From Pedosphaera sp. (GTDB taxonomy: Bacteria > Verrucomicrobiota > Verrucomicrobiia > Limisphaerales > JADLHS01), in assembly GCA_009695195.1 (NCBI GenBank), contig SIBJ01000007.1, positions 1 to 64,000 on the forward strand: a stretch of DNA of 64,000 bases, written 5' to 3'. A program made the position numbers and the translations under genes. Below, one piece after another: positions 1-8,927 of this stretch (the first letter of the stretch is position 1; every line of letters starts with the position of its first letter). The notes beneath the pieces were generated by a model. It was not told the DNA's origin and searched no databases. It saw nothing but the letters and a program-made list of their open reading frames with translations.

Positions 1-219
1 CGAACCGCGCATGAGGAAACGGAGGCCGAAAAACTTTCCCTTGTTGATGCGCCCCCGGCAGGAAATCATTGCCGAAGCCACCCAGAAAAAATCAACGACA
101 CATGCCCTTAACTAAGCGCCATTCCCGTCACCCGTTTTTAATCACACCCGCGTGGTTGGAGTCCGGGCTTCAGCAGGCGGGACGCCCGCTGGACACTCGC
201 AGATGGGACGTCTGCGCCA

Positions 220-1029
220 CTACACCACCACGCGCGGCTTCGCGGCGACGGTCATCGCGTAACGGGAGCCGGATTTGCGAACCGAGAGGCGCGCGGAGAA
301 CGCTTGCGACAAAAGTTTTGCCGCGAGCACAGCCGGCTTTTTTCCGGCGGCCAGCACGCGCCCCGCTTTCAGCACGAGCACGTGCGAGAACACCGGCATG
401 ATTTCCTCGACGTGATGGGTCACGAGGACGAGCGCGGGCGAAGTTTTGCTGCGACCGAGGCGCTGGAGAAATTGCAGGAAGTGTTCGCGCGCGGCGGGGT
501 CGAGGCCGGCGCAAGGTTCGTCGAGGATGAGCAGTTGCGGCTTTGCCATCAGCGCGCGGGCGATCAACACGCGCTGGCGTTCGCCCTGCGAGAGGACTCC
601 CCACGGGCGGTCCGCGAGGTACGCGCACTCGATCTGCTGCAACAGCCGCGACGCGTGTCCGCGGTCGGCGCGCGTGGCGTGGCCCCGGAAATCAATCACC
701 GCGTACTTGCCGCTCACGACGGTTTCGAGCGCTGGTTCGTCGTCGGCCATCAATTGCCTCACGGCGGAGCTGACGAGGCCCACGTGTTTCCGCAATTCGC
801 GCCAGTCCGCGTGACCGAAGCGGCGACCCAGCAAAAAGATTTCTCCGTCCGTCGGCGTGAGGTAGCCGGTGAGCGCGCTGAGGAGCGAAGTTTTGCCGGA
901 ACCGTTCGCGCCGAGAATGGCCCAGTGCTGTCCGCGTTCGATGCGCCACGAGATGTCGCGAAGAATTTCCACGTCGCCGCGGCGGACGGTCAATCGCTCC
1001 ACGGACAACACTGGGCGTTTGATAATCAT
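220..1029 (-). CDS. ABC transporter ATP-binding protein
   Basis: A single nucleotide-binding domain of about 269 residues that would hydrolyse ATP to drive a membrane partner. Visible motifs are the Walker A GANGSGKT, the signature LSQGERQ and the Walker B LLILDEPCAGLD, followed by the switch histidine in VTHHVEE. Overall it looks like the ModF or iron-complex type of ATPase. The start is taken at the ATG giving MIIKRPVLSV. The reading frame stays open 29 codons further upstream, but that stretch is purine-rich repeat-like DNA. It is the last gene of a minus-strand group that begins with lpoB, and no permease gene lies next to it. The substrate cannot be told from the sequence. Confidence 0.9.
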   Translation of the reverse strand: MIIKRPVLSVERLTVRRGDVEILRDISWRIERGQHWAILGANGSGKTSLLSALTGYLTPTDGEIFLLGRRFGHADWRELRKHVGLVSSAVRQLMADDEPALETVVSGKYAVIDFRGHATRADRGHASRLLQQIECAYLADRPWGVLSQGERQRVLIARALMAKPQLLILDEPCAGLDPAAREHFLQFLQRLGRSKTSPALVLVTHHVEEIMPVFSHVLVLKAGRVLAAGKKPAVLAAKLLSQAFSARLSVRKSGSRYAMTVAAKPRVVV

Positions 1030-1138
1030 TCCGTTGAGGCCGCCATCAGGAGGAACAGGAGAGAACAGAGGGAACGGAGACGGAAGAGAATTCGGTCGGA
1101 GAGGTTTGCAAATCAAACGACTCGCGCGCCAGCGTCAT

Positions 1139-1259
1139 GGAGTGCGGTGGGTGAGGGGCGAGGGCACACACCGCTTTGGCATCGTAAGGGCCGACCAACG
1201 TTCTCGGCGTGCGAACGGAAAGCGGTGTCAGCCCCTTTCCCCGCCAGCCACCGCACTCC
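1139..1259. repeat. 121-bp palindromic intergenic repeat
   Basis: The element is bounded by a perfect 12-bp inverted repeat, GGAGTGCGGTGG and its complement, with a second inner pair around CACCGCTTT/AAAGCGGTG. It fills the space between the TPR gene and the ABC ATPase gene. It resembles the element at 28221-28325 in end sequence and inner CACCGCTTT box, so both may belong to one MITE-like family. No reading frame is conserved in it. Confidence 0.8.
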
Positions 1260-1299
1260 AAAACCTTGCGGCGCTTCGACCGTCGGTTTGAAAGGGGAT

Positions 1300-1803
1300 T
1301 CACAATTCCGCGATTTCCGGCCACAGCGATTTGAGGTCTTCGTCGGCGAGCGCCATGAATTTGATTTTTTTCTTCCCGCCGATCTCGACGGCGCGATGGA
1401 ACCATTCGCGCGCTTCGTCGAGCTTTCCCAATTGACAGGCGTAGCACGCGAGGTTGAACGGGATGACCGGCTCGGCGGGAAATTTTTCCGCGGCGGGCTT
1501 CAACGCTTCCGCGGCTTGCGCCACGCCGCCGTCACGCGCGCGACGCAAGGCGTAGGCGTGATGCAGCCAGCTCAACTCGTGCTCGGGGGTGCCGCGCAAC
1601 AGTTCGCGGGCGACTTCGAGCGCGGCGTCCCAGCGGCCATCCTGCGCGCGGAGCGTCCAGCGCAAACCGAGCACTTCGGGATGTCGCTGGGTCGCGGGCG
1701 CGAGCGAATCCAACTCCGCCTCGGCCTCGGCGCGGAGGCCAAGTTCGGCCCAACCCTGGGCGGCGCGAAGGCGATGCGCGTCGGACGGCTCCAGATTTTG
1801 CAT
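1300..1803 (-). CDS. TPR-repeat protein
   Basis: A 167-residue soluble protein rich in Ala, Leu and Glu with at least three tetratricopeptide-like helix pairs, for example around EPVIPFNLACYACQLGKLDE and the HAYALRRARDG segment. TPR proteins are protein-interaction scaffolds. No signal peptide or catalytic motif is seen, so the function is unknown. It lies 21 bp downstream of the ycfL-like gene on the same strand and is probably co-transcribed with the lipoprotein cassette. Confidence 0.75.
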   Translation of the reverse strand: MQNLEPSDAHRLRAAQGWAELGLRAEAEAELDSLAPATQRHPEVLGLRWTLRAQDGRWDAALEVARELLRGTPEHELSWLHHAYALRRARDGGVAQAAEALKPAAEKFPAEPVIPFNLACYACQLGKLDEAREWFHRAVEIGGKKKIKFMALADEDLKSLWPEIAEL

Positions 1804-1824
1804 GAAAAAAAATGTGGCGACGGA

Positions 1825-2244
1825 TCAACGGGCCTGGCGCACGCGGATCGTGTATTTTTTCGCCGCGATGGTTGAGGCCGTGAACTTCACCTGCTCGGTG
1901 GCGTTCTCGGTGAGGATCATGGTTTGAAACGGCGTCTCGTCGCTCGTGCTCACGCCATTGCCGTCTTTGAAGACACAGTTGGCCTGGATTTCGAGGCGGC
2001 GGTTTTCGCGATTGCGAATCTGCGCGGTGACTTCGAGCCGGCCGTCGGGGAGCGTGGCTTCGTTGATGCCAGTGCAGGTGATCGAGTGTTGCGCGCCGGG
2101 ATCGAGCAGCACGAAGCGCTCGGTGTTTTCGTAGGCCGGCGTTTTGGATGTTTGCGGCAGATACGGGCCTTTGTCGTGGGTGGTTTCACAACCGGCGACG
2201 AGCAACGTCGCGGCGGGGATGAGGGCGAGGAGTTTTGTTTTCAT
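1825..2244 (-). CDS. YcfL-like outer-membrane lipoprotein (DUF1425)
   Basis: A 139-residue protein with a lipoprotein signal peptide ending in the lipobox LLVAGC. The mature part has the beta-rich layout of the YcfL/DUF1425 family, including the RLEVTAQIRNRENRRLEIQ segment that recalls a strand-repeat domain. YcfL-type genes usually sit beside lpoB and a COG3014 gene, and that is the case here. Its start codon overlaps the stop of the preceding gene by 4 bp (ATGA). A role in the envelope linked to peptidoglycan synthase activation is inferred from this context. Confidence 0.75.
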   Translation of the reverse strand: MKTKLLALIPAATLLVAGCETTHDKGPYLPQTSKTPAYENTERFVLLDPGAQHSITCTGINEATLPDGRLEVTAQIRNRENRRLEIQANCVFKDGNGVSTSDETPFQTMILTENATEQVKFTASTIAAKKYTIRVRQAR

Positions 2245-3428
2245 TGCGTTTGTGGCGTTGTGGAACTGTCGCTGACGAACACGACTTTGTCACGAGTCGT
2301 GTCCGCGATGTTCACGGTGATTTGTTTGGTCAACTTGGCGACGACCTTGTCGCCAGGTTCGAGAAATTCCACCGTCACGTTGTGTGTGCCGGGCAGCAAC
2401 GACATCGTGGCGTAGCTGATGAATTGCGGGAGGTTTTCCCACGTGCGCGTGTCGGCCTCGGGCGTGGCGCGGGCGGAAGCGATCTTGCTCGCGAGGCCGG
2501 CGAGAATGAGACCGAGGCCGACTTCGTCCGCGGCGCTTTTCCGGCGATGACCGCCGTTCGCCAGAATCGCGCCGCTGATGATTGCGGCGTCTCCGGCGGT
2601 GTCGGTCGCGGCTTTGAAGACGGCTTTGTTCGCGAGGATGTGATCCATCACGCGACCGCCGCGCGTCGTGGCTTGAAAATTTACGTCGTCGCAAGGGGCG
2701 ACGGAGAGGTTGACGCCGTCGGTTTTGATGCGGGCAGAAACGAGTGACGAACTGCGCGTGCGTATGCGCAAGGCTTCACCGTATTGGCCGGTCGCGTACT
2801 TGACGGGGCCGGGACCGAACTCGACGATGAAAAGCACGTTCGCCTTGGGATTGTAATCGGGCAGGTTGATGTTTTTGGAATTTCTCTTCGCGCGCTTGAA
2901 TGCGTCCGAGCCGTCGCCGGCGAGTTTGGTCGTGACAAGGCCGTCGAGGTAATCGGGCAACACCCAGTCGCCGGCGAATTCCTTATTCTCGGCGTCGCTG
3001 TCCTCGAACTCAGCGGTGCGAAAACAGGCGCGGGCGTTGTCCGGTTCGCCATTCATCCAGTAAATCACGCCGCGATAAAAATACGCCATGCTGCGCTCGT
3101 ACGGCTCGCCGATGAAGGTCTTGCGCGCTTCGCGCGAGAAATAGCTGCGGGATTTTCGTGCCTCTGCGTCCTTGCCGTAAATGCCGCCGAGCGTGAGCAA
3201 CGCGTCATCAAGCAATGGCTTTGCGGTGGCGAAATCTCCGCGGCGCATGGCGGCGGCGGCGGTGCGGTATTGCCAGAGGACTTTGTCACGCGGCGGGCCC
3301 TCGGCAATCATCTTCGGCCCGTCCACCAGGATGTCACCGGTCAACGCGACATGATGCGTCGGCGTGGTGGCGCAGCCAACACTCCCCAGCAGGAGAAGGC
3401 ACAAAGCGCGTTGAAAGTGAAATTCCAT
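2241..3428 (-). CDS. COG3014-like lipoprotein
   Basis: A 395-residue protein beginning MEFHFQRALCLLLLGSVGC, a lipoprotein signal with the cleavage cysteine at residue 19. The first half has TPR-like helices (AAAAMRRGDFATAKPLLDDA and a later YFYRGVIYWMNGEPDNARAC). The second half is beta-rich and ends in a strand pattern reminiscent of a carboxypeptidase-like domain. Proteins of this kind occur with LpoB and YcfL in many Gram-negative genomes and are thought to act at the outer membrane. The ATG is preferred over a TTG four codons upstream because it fits the signal peptide better. Confidence 0.75.
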   Translation of the reverse strand: MEFHFQRALCLLLLGSVGCATTPTHHVALTGDILVDGPKMIAEGPPRDKVLWQYRTAAAAMRRGDFATAKPLLDDALLTLGGIYGKDAEARKSRSYFSREARKTFIGEPYERSMAYFYRGVIYWMNGEPDNARACFRTAEFEDSDAENKEFAGDWVLPDYLDGLVTTKLAGDGSDAFKRAKRNSKNINLPDYNPKANVLFIVEFGPGPVKYATGQYGEALRIRTRSSSLVSARIKTDGVNLSVAPCDDVNFQATTRGGRVMDHILANKAVFKAATDTAGDAAIISGAILANGGHRRKSAADEVGLGLILAGLASKIASARATPEADTRTWENLPQFISYATMSLLPGTHNVTVEFLEPGDKVVAKLTKQITVNIADTTRDKVVFVSDSSTTPQTQ

Positions 3429-3468
3429 TTCAAAAAACAAATATTGGATGAAGTGACAGAGCCACCAA

Positions 3469-4029
3469 CTAAGTTTTGTTGAACGCTTTTTTCATTTCCT
3501 CGTAGAAAGCAATCCGAGCACTGCGCACGCCTGCGGCAGCTTCAGGAAGTCCAGAGAGCTCGTATTTTTTCCCGTCAAAACGGCAACTGTTTTGGGCAAC
3601 GCTGATCGCCCCATGAAGAGCTTCAGCCTTCTCTACGCATTTCTTCTCCCCAAGTAACAGCAGTTGCGCTTGGCCCGTAAGGCTGTTCTGTATCTTCCCC
3701 GCGAGTTCAAGCTGAAGATACATCGCCTGAGAGGAAAATTTTGCCATGAACTCTGCTTGTACAATTTCACCAGCCGGACTCTTGGGAGGCTTTGACATTG
3801 CGTCAGTCATTCCTGCTACGTGCGAAGAATACGCGACAAAAGCTTGGAAGAATGTTTCATATTGCTGTGCAACTTCAGAAAGTATTTTTGAGCGACGCTC
3901 AAAATGTAACCGCTGCATCGTACTGCTGCTTGTATGTTTAGCTACAAGCCATGCGAAGACGCCGCCGATGAGGCCGCTAGCGCCTATTTTAATGGCGTCA
4001 TCAACTACCGGAATCCACTCCTTATCCAT
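3469..4029 (-). CDS. Hypothetical membrane-anchored protein, AT-rich
   Basis: A 186-residue protein with one N-terminal hydrophobic segment (IKIGASGLIGGVFAWLVA), followed by a helical, probably coiled cytoplasmic part. No family is recognised. It lies 18 bp after lpoB and 40 bp before the COG3014-like gene, so it splits a cassette whose members normally touch. Its base composition is clearly lower in GC than both neighbours and its codon use differs, which points to later acquisition. Confidence 0.7.
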   Translation of the reverse strand: MDKEWIPVVDDAIKIGASGLIGGVFAWLVAKHTSSSTMQRLHFERRSKILSEVAQQYETFFQAFVAYSSHVAGMTDAMSKPPKSPAGEIVQAEFMAKFSSQAMYLQLELAGKIQNSLTGQAQLLLLGEKKCVEKAEALHGAISVAQNSCRFDGKKYELSGLPEAAAGVRSARIAFYEEMKKAFNKT

Positions 4030-4047
4030 GAGGGTGATTAAGCTCCT

Positions 4048-4674
4048 TTACCGATACGCTGCGTCCTCCAGCCCCTGTTTTTTGATTTCCGCGTTGTCTT
4101 CCCAAACGATGGCGCTGGTGCGCGCGTCAATCAGATGGAAATCGTAGAGGATGTAATCGCTCGTGCCGGCTTTGGTGCGCGTGGACAGGCCTTTCAATTC
4201 GCCGGTCAGAAAATAATCCGCGCCCTTAAATTCCTGTTTCTGCGGATCGTTGCTCGCGGTCACGGCGCCTTCGCGCTTGAGGTTGCGCTCTTTTTCCAGC
4301 GCGGCCATGCGTTCGCGCGCGAGGAACGTCACCTTGCCGCCGGATTTTTTGACCAGTTCGCCACGTATGCGCGAGAGAAAGATGTCCTTGTTGATCGGGA
4401 AACGCGTCTCGTTGTTGACCGGGTCGAGCACGATGACGACCGGCGTGGTGGCGCCGGCGATTTGTGATATCGCCAGGATGCTGCGCGACATTTTGTCGGT
4501 GACGGCCACGAGGTCCTGCGATTCGACGCCCGTCCCGGCAACGAAGCCCTGCTCGTCGGCATTCATGCGCGTGACGGGAACGCCGGAGGGATTTTTCACG
4601 CCGCTGGACGCGCAGCCCGCGACGAACGCGGCGGCGATGAGGGGAACAAGGAGTTTGATGATGGAGTGCTTCAT
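4048..4674 (-). CDS. lpoB: Penicillin-binding protein activator LpoB
   Basis: A 208-residue lipoprotein with the lipobox FVAGC (cysteine 21). The mature domain shows LpoB-family features: VVIVLDPVNNETRFPINKD, the later ARERMAALEKERNL stretch, and the C-terminal TGELKGLS...YILYDFHLIDARTSAIVWED core. LpoB is an outer-membrane lipoprotein that reaches through the periplasm to activate the peptidoglycan synthase PBP1b in E. coli. The neighbouring ycfL-like and COG3014-like genes are the usual company of this family. Confidence 0.85.
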   Translation of the reverse strand: MKHSIIKLLVPLIAAAFVAGCASSGVKNPSGVPVTRMNADEQGFVAGTGVESQDLVAVTDKMSRSILAISQIAGATTPVVIVLDPVNNETRFPINKDIFLSRIRGELVKKSGGKVTFLARERMAALEKERNLKREGAVTASNDPQKQEFKGADYFLTGELKGLSTRTKAGTSDYILYDFHLIDARTSAIVWEDNAEIKKQGLEDAAYR

Positions 4675-4710
4675 GTTTGGTGAATGGTTAGATCGTGAAA
4701 GGTTAAATGG

Positions 4711-5454
4711 TTAAAACTTCGGCGCGTCGGGCACGCGGGCAGCATCGGCAATCTGCGGGCGCGAAGTCCAGTGATACGTTGAGGTCGGACCCGGCTTGGA
4801 AGTCACCTGGTTGTTCGAGTCCTGAGTCCTGAGTCCTGAGTCCTGAGTCGGTGGCGATGGTGCGGTCACTTGAACCTGCGGTTGCGGCGGGGGTGCGGGA
4901 GTTGATTGAAGTGCTGCCGCGGTCCTTTGTTCACGATTTCGCGCCGAGGCTTCGGCCACGCCACCCAAAACCAGTCCCGCCGCCGCGCCGATGGCCGCGC
5001 CTTTGCCGGCGTCGCGCGTACCCGCGCCGATCAAAGCGCCAGACGCCGCGCCCAAGAGCGTGCCGCTGACAGCGTAGTTGGGTCGTGCAGCGCGGTAGTA
5101 ATAGTTCGGCGCGCAGTAACTGTTCGGCGACAAATAAACGAATGCGGAACTGCCGCATCGGCTGTAGCCGTACCCGAAATTTACACTCGGCACGGCAGGA
5201 GAGGAATAAGCGTAGCCGGGTGTGTCGTAGTAATAATTCCGTCGAGCGTCGCCGGCGATGGCCCCCGCAAGCAAACCCACTCCCGCACCGATAGCTGCGC
5301 CATTGCCTGAGAATCCATGCCGGCAATCGCCGCCTGTGATTCCGCCAATCAAGCTGCCCCATAACGCGCCGTTGAGGGACTCAGGACTAAAAAGCTGCGC
5401 CCGCGCCGCGATGAGCGCGCTGGCCGCAAGGCAACTGAGCATCATTCGTTTCAT
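4711..5454 (-). CDS. Glycine-zipper envelope protein
   Basis: A 247-residue protein starting MKRMMLSCLAASALIAARA, a signal peptide. Three GxxxG-rich segments (ALWGSLIGGITGG, GAAIGAGVGLLAGAIAG and GTLLGAASGALIGAG...GLVLGGVA) are typical of glycine-zipper proteins that insert in or span the outer membrane. A Tyr/Asn-rich loop lies between them. The C-terminal tail contains a short tandem repeat at about 4815-4850, built from copies of TCCTGAG and read as LRTQDSG units. The start is chosen 14 codons inside the longest frame because the signal peptide begins there. Confidence 0.75.
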   Translation of the reverse strand: MKRMMLSCLAASALIAARAQLFSPESLNGALWGSLIGGITGGDCRHGFSGNGAAIGAGVGLLAGAIAGDARRNYYYDTPGYAYSSPAVPSVNFGYGYSRCGSSAFVYLSPNSYCAPNYYYRAARPNYAVSGTLLGAASGALIGAGTRDAGKGAAIGAAAGLVLGGVAEASARNREQRTAAALQSTPAPPPQPQVQVTAPSPPTQDSGLRTQDSNNQVTSKPGPTSTYHWTSRPQIADAARVPDAPKF

Positions 5455-5710
5455 AACTGTGTGCCTTCGACGATTTCTTGATTCCTTTATTCGCACGGAG
5501 GGTAGTTTGGGACTGGCGGCAGGTAAATCTTCTCTACGCGAGTGCGTGGTTAATCATTTGTGAATTGACGCGCTTCGAGCAGCCGGCGGTGGCACACTCA
5601 CCGGGATTTGAGTTGTTCGTGGCGTCCCGCATGGTAAAAAAGTTCGGCTCAATTTGCTTGCTCTGCGAGAGCGTCAGCATTATCGGAAAACCCGGCTAAG
5701 ATAAGATTTT

Positions 5711-6451
5711 ATGAATTACTCGAGTCAAGTCCATTGGGCGCGTGTTAAGAGATCCCATTATTACTATCCGAGCATTGATTTGGCGTTGAACCTGAGCAAT
5801 ATGGGCATGGCTGATGGATTTGCCGAGGAGATGGAGGCTCGAGTCCAGGATGCGTTCGGCGAGAGGGAGATTCTCGGAGGGGGCACGACGGCAAACTCAG
5901 ATGGGAACCGAATGGCCGGCCATTATTGGTTGCGTAACCCCGACCTCTTGCCAAAAGGTGCGATTCGCGGGGAAATCGAAGCGGCAATTGACCAAGTAAG
6001 AAGTTTCGCAGGAGATGGCCACTCCGGACGAATTCAAGGTCAAGCTGGAATCATCAGGGATAGCCTACTCATTGGAATTGCAGGGGCGGCATGTGAGTTG
6101 CAGTTTCCGGTTCATTCCATCGGTAATCCCTGCACCGACGAGATCAAACCTTTTTTCTTCGATAACGCTGACCCTTATGGAATGTATCGGGCATTGCAAA
6201 CAACCGGACACGAGTTGAATCAAACGCTGTGCATAGTGGGATTCAAGTCGGGAGCTACGGAAACTCGAAACGGAATGTTGAATGCACAGCCGCCAGAATA
6301 TGACGCAGGTTTAAACTTCGGGATTCAACTCGAAGCAATCACCCACCAGGACAGCGAACTCGCATACTTCGCCACTGAGGAATCGTGGATCGAGTGGCTC
6401 CAGATGTGGGATTTGGCCAAAGGACGAACGAGCGAGTCGCTGGTTGTCTAA
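5711..6451 (+). pseudogene. pgi: Truncated, decayed glucose-6-phosphate isomerase
   Basis: The 246-residue frame matches the first half of the cyanobacterial-type phosphoglucose isomerase from end to end. HYWLRNPDL, the IRGEIEAAIDQVRSFAGDGH segment, KPFFFDNADPYGM, KSGATETRNGML and the terminal WDLAKGRTSE all have clear counterparts in order. Normal enzymes are about 530 residues, so this one stops just after the GGRTSE region. Sugar-phosphate-binding positions are also altered: the usual GIGGSALGPQF reads GIAGAACELQF, and the SKSGGT motif reads FKSGAT. I therefore call it a remnant. It is AT-rich relative to the window. Confidence 0.75.
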
Positions 6452-6791
6452 TATGTAATATATTTAGGTGCAAATATTTACGACTATTATATGTCTAAGT
6501 ATGACAAAGTCACGTGATGAAGTTACCAAGCGAGTATCCATTCTAAAGACCAAGCAAGGCTGCTATCGTTGACTTGGTATAGCACTGGCAAATGTGCGAG
6601 TGAAAATAGTTTTGGCCTGATCTTTAATGTGGAAATGTTGGAATCATTCTCAAAATATATCACAGGCAATTATGAAAACTTTCGGAATGGACCGGGACTT
6701 GTCTGGCGAGTTCGTTTACAAAGGAATTTCGCAGTCATGCACAGCCGTCAGACACGAATTCTAAATGGGTTTGGCCTTGAGAGAGTCAATT
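6452..6791. other. AT-rich gene-free stretch
   Basis: About 340 bases between the pgi remnant and mnmG. Only short open frames are present and none has a convincing start, codon pattern or homology. No continuation of the isomerase could be followed past its stop codon in any frame, which suggests deletion of the second half rather than a simple frameshift. Confidence 0.6.
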
Positions 6792-8753
6792 ATGTTTGTT
6801 TACCCTGAAAAATATGACGTCATTATAGTCGGAGCGGGCCACGCTGGGGTCGAGGCTGCCATTGCTTCAGCAAAACTTGGATGCAAGACACTGTTATTGA
6901 CGATGAATTTGGATAGCATCGGGCAAATGTCATGCAACCCGGCAATCGGAGGGTTGGCCAAGGGACATCTGGTTAGAGAGATTGATGCATTGGGTGGAGT
7001 CATGGGACGCTGCGCGGACATGACGGGCATCCAGTTCAGAATGCTAAACACAAGAAAAGGGCCTGCGGTGCAAGCGCCACGCTGCCAAAGCGACAAAAAG
7101 GCTTATCAATTCAGATTGAAATGGCAGTGCGAACAACAAGACAATCTATCGGTAAAACAAGAGCAGACTGCGCGAATACTTCACTCGGATGGCACTGTTG
7201 GCGGTGTGGAAACCATACTTGGGACGCGATATCTCTCCTCAGTTGTAGTAATTACCACTGGCACATTCCTTCAAGGGTTGCTTCATGTCGGTGAATCCAA
7301 ACAAAGCGGCGGCCGAGCCGGAGATAATGCCTCAAACTCACTCTCTGATTCGTTACGTCAACTTGGACTTTCGCTAGGCAGGTTCAAGACTGGCACTCCG
7401 CCTCGCATCTTAAAGCGCTCGATCGATTTTACAAAAACCGCGCCACAACCGGGAGACACCCCGCCTCCGTTGTTCTCTTTTTGGTGGGATGAGTTGTTCC
7501 ACATGGAACACTCGTCCACCACCGAACGATCAAAACCAAGAAACGCTAATCAATTTAAGTCATGCAGTTCAGTTTTGGCGCGAATCGGAAAACAGCGGGA
7601 TTGCTATATCACGCACACAACCCGCGAAACCCGTGAATTTGTCGAGGCAAACCTGTACCGCTCTCCGCTGTACAGTGGTATGATTAAAGGAGTCGGGCCT
7701 CGATATTGCCCTTCAATTGAAGACAAAATAGTTAGGTTCAGAAACAAAGAATTCCATCAAGTTTTTCTCGAACCCGAGGGATCGGAGACTGACGAATTCT
7801 ACGTAAACGGTTTTTCAACGAGCTTCCCGTACGAGATTCAAGTGATTTTAGTTAGAACTATCACGGGGTGTGAGAACGCGGAAATAATTCGCCCGGCATA
7901 TGCGGTCGAGTATGATTTTGTTTATCCGACTCAACTTGACTCGACTCTGCAAACAAAAGTTTGTTGCGGGCTCTTCCTAGCCGGACAAATCAATGGAACT
8001 TCTGGTTATGAGGAGGCTGCAGCACAAGGTTTGGTCGCCGGGATTAACGCTGCAATGTATGTCAAACATTTAACCCCGTTAATATTGCGTCGCGATCAAG
8101 CTTACATCGGAGTATTAATTGACGACTTGGTAACCAAAGGAACACTGGAACCTTACAGAATGTTTACTTCGCGATGTGAACATAGGCTAATGCTAAGGCA
8201 TGACAATGCCGACCTGAGACTCTCAGATCTCGGCAACGAGGTTGGCCTCTTGCCGAAGGCGGATCACGCGAGATTTGTGTTCAAACGAGATAAAATCAGC
8301 TCTGAAATACAACGCTTAAATCAAACCAAGATCGGCACTCATACACTTGCACAGTTGTTGCGCAGACCCGATATGGAGTATGATAAACTCCCCGGCCTTG
8401 ATGCGTCATTGCCGGAAACTGTTCGGAAACAAGTCGAAACTGCAATCAAATATGAAGGCTATATTGCAAGACAAATTGCTGAAGTGGAACATGTTAAATT
8501 AATAGAATTGAAGCAAATCCCATCCACGTTGGATTACAATCTGGTTCCTAGCCTGAGATTTGAAGCCAGACAAAAACTTACCAAAATCAGGCCGACTACA
8601 ATTGGTCAAGCCACAAGAATATCAGGCGTTTCGCCGGCAGATATCGGCTGCCTCATTGTTTGGCTGAAACGTGGGTTTTCAACAACCAGAATCCAACCCC
8701 AATCGGTTGAAGTTGACGAGGACTCTTGTCAGACTGATGGAGGCGAAGGCTAA
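6792..8753 (+). CDS. mnmG: tRNA uridine-5-carboxymethylaminomethyl modification enzyme MnmG
   Basis: A 653-residue FAD protein which, with MnmE, installs the cmnm5 group on wobble uridine 34 of certain tRNAs. The FAD-binding GAGHAGVEAA, the IGQMSCNPAIGGLAKGHLVR family signature, the RFKTGTPPR motif, PRYCPSIEDKI and the late GQINGTSGYEEAAAQG motif are all intact. The C-terminal helical domain that contacts MnmE/tRNA is also present, so the enzyme should be functional. The start is taken at the ATG before FVYPEKYDV. The gene is much more AT-rich than most of the window, like the pgi remnant upstream, which suggests a shared origin. mnmE is not in the window. Confidence 0.93.
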   Translation: MFVYPEKYDVIIVGAGHAGVEAAIASAKLGCKTLLLTMNLDSIGQMSCNPAIGGLAKGHLVREIDALGGVMGRCADMTGIQFRMLNTRKGPAVQAPRCQSDKKAYQFRLKWQCEQQDNLSVKQEQTARILHSDGTVGGVETILGTRYLSSVVVITTGTFLQGLLHVGESKQSGGRAGDNASNSLSDSLRQLGLSLGRFKTGTPPRILKRSIDFTKTAPQPGDTPPPLFSFWWDELFHMEHSSTTERSKPRNANQFKSCSSVLARIGKQRDCYITHTTRETREFVEANLYRSPLYSGMIKGVGPRYCPSIEDKIVRFRNKEFHQVFLEPEGSETDEFYVNGFSTSFPYEIQVILVRTITGCENAEIIRPAYAVEYDFVYPTQLDSTLQTKVCCGLFLAGQINGTSGYEEAAAQGLVAGINAAMYVKHLTPLILRRDQAYIGVLIDDLVTKGTLEPYRMFTSRCEHRLMLRHDNADLRLSDLGNEVGLLPKADHARFVFKRDKISSEIQRLNQTKIGTHTLAQLLRRPDMEYDKLPGLDASLPETVRKQVETAIKYEGYIARQIAEVEHVKLIELKQIPSTLDYNLVPSLRFEARQKLTKIRPTTIGQATRISGVSPADIGCLIVWLKRGFSTTRIQPQSVEVDEDSCQTDGGEG

Positions 8754-8927
8754 CGCAATTCAGATGGGAAGAACATTTCACGCACACGTCTTCTCCGGTT
8801 ACGTTCGAGAAGAAGAAAGATGCGACCTCGAAATGGGTTCGGATCACAACGCCACTGGACTAGATTTGAAACGGTTAGACCCAGTTCCTTTCCGCGGTTG
8901 TTGTTTGGAACTGAAACCCCAAAGACC

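Noticed and set aside
4815..4850. Tandem TCCTGAG units as a possible CRISPR or VNTR
   Set aside because: No spacers; a 7-bp tandem repeat inside a coding region only. No CRISPR array or cas gene is visible anywhere in the window.
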